The position numbers and the translations under genes are program-made. From the NCBI GenBank assembly GCA_937872165.1, contig CALMOR010000164.1:1-9163 (forward strand): DNA of 9,163 bases, given 5' to 3'. The first letter of the stretch is position 1. The number at the start of each line of letters is the position of its first letter. This document shows positions 6,794 through 9,163 of this stretch, in pieces. The notes beneath the pieces were generated by a model, which was not told the DNA's origin, did no database searches, and saw only the letters and a program-made list of their open reading frames with translations. Source of the DNA: an uncultured Burkholderiales bacterium (GTDB lineage: Bacteria > Pseudomonadota > Gammaproteobacteria > Burkholderiales > Burkholderiaceae_D).

Positions 6794-7929
6794 CCGCGCC
6801 CGGAAGCGATCCGCTCGCCGACGAGTCGGCGCCGGGGCGGACCTTCGTCGCTCGCGGGCGATGGCGCGCCGTCGCGGTCGACGGGGCATTGACCATCGCG
6901 ATCGTCGTCGGACTGCTGGCGTTCGGTTCGAGCGGGCGACGCGACGGTCCTTCGACGACCGACGGATCGCGGACGCCACGCATCGCGCTATTCATCGCCG
7001 GTACGCTCGGGGACAAGAGCTTCAACGATTCGGCGGCACGCGGCATCGTCGCCGCGCGGAAGCGCTGGAACCTGCGTGCCCGGGTGGTCGAAGGCGGCTA
7101 CGATCCCACGCGCTGGGAAGCGTCGTTCACCGACCTCGTCGACAGCGGCGACTTCGACGTGGTCGTCGCCGGCACCTTCACGATGGTGCCGATGGTGCAG
7201 AAGCTGTCGGGGCGCTATCCGTCGATGCGCTTCATCCTCTACGACGCGGCCGTCGACCATGCGACGTGCCGCTGTTCGAATGTCTACTCGGTCCTGTTCC
7301 GGCAGAGCGAAGGCGCCTATCTGGCCGGCTGGCTGGCCACGCGGCTGGCCGGCGACTCGCGCCACGTCGGCGTGATCGGCGCGATGCAGATCCCGGTGAT
7401 CGACGACTTCATCGTGGGCTTCACCGCCGGCGCCAAAGCGGCGGACGGCAAGGTCGACGTGACGCGGCAGTACGTCAATTCGTTCAAGGACCCCGCTGCC
7501 GCGAAGGAGATCGCCAAGGCGGTCTTCGCCGAAGGAGCGACGGTCCTGTTCCAGGCCGCCGGCGCGTCGGGGCAGGGCATCATCGAAGCTGCCGCCGAGG
7601 CGCATCGCTACGTGATCGGCGTCGACTCGGACCAGTACGCGGTCTATGCGCTGTCCGATCCGCTGGCGGCCCGGTACATCGCGACCTCGGTCATCAAGGA
7701 CGTCGACGTTGCGCTCGAGCGCGCGATCGGCGCGGACCTCGGGCATCGGCTCGCCTACGGCAGCGCCGACTCGATCGGTCTCGCCGAGGGCGGCATCTCG
7801 CTCGCACGGTCGTCCGACGCGATGCGCCATGCGTCGCCGGCGCTGCTGGCCGAACTCGACACGATCCAGCGACGCATCGTGGCGCGCGACATCGTGGTGC
7901 CGAGCGTCTTCGGCGCGGTGGCGCGATGA
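6790..7929 (+). CDS. BMP/PnrA-family nucleoside-binding protein of an ABC importer
   Basis: The 379-residue product is a substrate-binding protein of the BMP family (basic membrane protein, PnrA/TmpC), whose studied members bind purine nucleosides. Family blocks are GTLGDKSFNDSA (71-82), SEGAYLAGWLA (173-183), VGVIGAMQIPVIDDF (193-207), LFQAAGASGQGIIEAA (253-268), GVDSDQYA (277-284) and TSVIKDVD (299-306). The Asp and Asn of DKSFN, the Phe before QAAG, the Asp of GVDSD and the Lys of TSVIK align with nucleoside-contact positions known in PnrA. The N-terminus is odd: about 30 polar or basic residues, then a hydrophobic segment (GALTIAIVVGLLAF, 32-45), and no lipobox Cys where relatives have one. 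It may be anchored by this segment or cleaved by signal peptidase I. ATG 6790 overlaps the nucleotidase TGA (ATGA); an in-frame ATG at 6766 is an alternative. Confidence 0.93.
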   Translation: MTAPGSDPLADESAPGRTFVARGRWRAVAVDGALTIAIVVGLLAFGSSGRRDGPSTTDGSRTPRIALFIAGTLGDKSFNDSAARGIVAARKRWNLRARVVEGGYDPTRWEASFTDLVDSGDFDVVVAGTFTMVPMVQKLSGRYPSMRFILYDAAVDHATCRCSNVYSVLFRQSEGAYLAGWLATRLAGDSRHVGVIGAMQIPVIDDFIVGFTAGAKAADGKVDVTRQYVNSFKDPAAAKEIAKAVFAEGATVLFQAAGASGQGIIEAAAEAHRYVIGVDSDQYAVYALSDPLAARYIATSVIKDVDVALERAIGADLGHRLAYGSADSIGLAEGGISLARSSDAMRHASPALLAELDTIQRRIVARDIVVPSVFGAVAR

Positions 7930-9163
7930 ACGCGATCGACGCCGGCGCGACGCGCGGCCTCGCCGTCCGCGGCCTCGTCAAGCGCTACGCGAACGGCGTA
8001 CTCGCCGCCGACGACGTTTCCTTCGAAGTCGCGGCCGGCGGATTCCATGCGGTCGTGGGCGAGAACGGCGCGGGCAAGTCGACCGTGATGAAGCTGCTCT
8101 ACGGACTGGAGACGCCGAGCGCGGGACAGATCGTCCTCGACGGTCGCCCCCGTCGTTTCGCATCGCCCGCGGAAGCCATCGCTGCCGGCATCGGGCTCGT
8201 GCCGCAGCACGTCCAGCTCGTCGCGTCGATGACGGTCGCCGAAAACGTCGTGCTGGGCGCCGAGCCCGTGCGCGGACCCTTCCGCCGCTTCGACCGCCGC
8301 GCCGCGGAGGCGTCGACGCGGGCACTGACGCGCGAGCACGGCCTCGACGTCGGAGCCGAAGACCTCGTCGGCGATCTCTCGGTCGGCCAGCAACAGCGGG
8401 TCGAAATCCTCAAGGCGCTGCATCGCGGCGCGCGCGTCCTGCTGCTCGACGAGCCGACCGCGCTGCTTTCCCCGCAGGAAGCCGACGACCTCTTCCTGTC
8501 GTTGCGTCGGCTGGTGGCGAACGGGCATACGGTCGTGCTGATCACGCACAAGTTGAGCGAGGCGCTCGACGTCGCCGATCGTTTCACCGTGATGCGCGCC
8601 GGGCGGGTCGTCGGCAGCGGCGCGTCGGCCGACTTCACGCGCGAGCAGCTGTCGGCGCTGATCGTCGGGCGCGACATCGTGACCACCGAAGCGGCGCGCG
8701 TCGACGCGGCCGGACGCGAGCCGCTCCTCGCGGTTCGCCGTCTCGGCCTCTCGTCGGGACGGGGCCGCGCCGAATTGCGCGACATCGATCTCGACATCGC
8801 GCCCGGCGAGATCCTCGGCATCGCGGGGGTCGAGGGGAACGGCCAGAACCGGCTCGCCGAGATCCTCAGCGGACTGCTCGCGCCGACGAGCGGCGACGTG
8901 TCGCTGGACGGCGTGGCGACCGGCGGTCGCGGCGTCCGTCACGCGCGGGGAGCGGGCGTCGCCTGCATTCCGGAAGACCGGCTCCACAACGGTATCGCCG
9001 GCGGGTTGTCGGTCGCGGAGAACTGCGCGGCGATCGACTATTTCCGTAGGCCGGTGTCGCGCGGCTTCGTGATCGACCGGGCGGTCGTGCGCGCCCGCGC
9101 CCGCGCCCTGATCGCGCGCTACGGCGTCGCTTGCCGCGACGAGGAGGTCGCCCTCGGCACGCT
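7926..9163 (+). CDS. ABC importer ATP-binding protein, nucleoside/sugar type (partial, 3' end missing)
   Basis: The first 412 residues of a tandem-domain ABC ATPase are present; such proteins are usually around 500 residues. It powers nucleoside import at the inner membrane, like YufO/NupA. Domain 1 is complete: Walker A GENGAGKST (45-53), Q-loop Gln94, signature LSVGQQQ (151-157), Walker B VLLLDEPTA (171-179), and the switch His208. Domain 2 begins near 265 with a degenerate Walker A, GVEGNGQNRL (301-310), lacking the Lys-Ser pair. This is normal for the RbsA/YufO group, and GVEGNGQ is typical of its nucleoside members. IPEDRLHNG (348-356) is a further group marker. The second signature and Walker B lie beyond the window. 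ATG 7926 overlaps the TGA of the binding-protein gene (ATGA), suggesting translational coupling. Permease genes should follow. Confidence 0.95.
   Translation, partial: MNAIDAGATRGLAVRGLVKRYANGVLAADDVSFEVAAGGFHAVVGENGAGKSTVMKLLYGLETPSAGQIVLDGRPRRFASPAEAIAAGIGLVPQHVQLVASMTVAENVVLGAEPVRGPFRRFDRRAAEASTRALTREHGLDVGAEDLVGDLSVGQQQRVEILKALHRGARVLLLDEPTALLSPQEADDLFLSLRRLVANGHTVVLITHKLSEALDVADRFTVMRAGRVVGSGASADFTREQLSALIVGRDIVTTEAARVDAAGREPLLAVRRLGLSSGRGRAELRDIDLDIAPGEILGIAGVEGNGQNRLAEILSGLLAPTSGDVSLDGVATGGRGVRHARGAGVACIPEDRLHNGIAGGLSVAENCAAIDYFRRPVSRGFVIDRAVVRARARALIARYGVACRDEEVALGT

Noticed and set aside
5072..6979. A 635-codon minus-strand open frame opposite the nucleotidase
   Set aside because: The translation is Arg-rich without motifs, while the plus strand carries an intact metallophosphatase.
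1..9163. tRNA, rRNA, CRISPR arrays, insertion sequences or attachment sites
   Set aside because: I saw no regular repeat array, transposase-like protein, flanking inverted repeats or tRNA-like clover-leaf. The window is nearly filled by the genes listed.

Overview
The window is a GC-rich stretch, with codon third positions dominated by G and C, from a Gram-negative bacterium. A TonB-dependent outer-membrane receptor, two probable lipoproteins and an ABC importer in a single run point to a double-membraned cell. A beta- or gamma-proteobacterium is my best guess, but nothing here fixes the genus.

Layout: bases 1-144 hold at most the tail of an unidentified upstream gene. A LacI/GalR-family regulator is on the minus strand (145-1188). 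A 171-bp divergent intergenic region (1189-1359) carries a TTGACA box and a perfect 12-bp palindrome, TGAAACGTTTCA, typical of LacI-family operators. Five plus-strand genes follow with almost no gaps: a TonB-dependent receptor (1360-3900), a phytase-like esterase-family protein (3913-5100), a lipoprotein 5'-nucleotidase-family metallophosphatase (5126-6793), a BMP/PnrA-family nucleoside-binding protein (6790-7929), and the double-domain ATPase of a nucleoside-type ABC importer (7926 onward, cut by the window edge). The last two junctions are ATGA overlaps, so the run is almost certainly one operon. The permease genes expected for this importer would lie just past the window.

How the genes may work together: the set reads as a complete scavenging route. 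The receptor brings a bulky phosphorylated compound across the outer membrane. The nucleotidase, perhaps with the phytase-like protein, removes phosphate in the periplasm. The BMP protein captures the freed nucleoside and the ABC importer takes it into the cytoplasm. The LacI-type regulator probably represses the operon until a nucleoside or purine signal appears. Family identities are well supported by sequence motifs. The substrate, and the idea of a TonB-dependent nucleotide-utilisation locus, are inferences from gene context.
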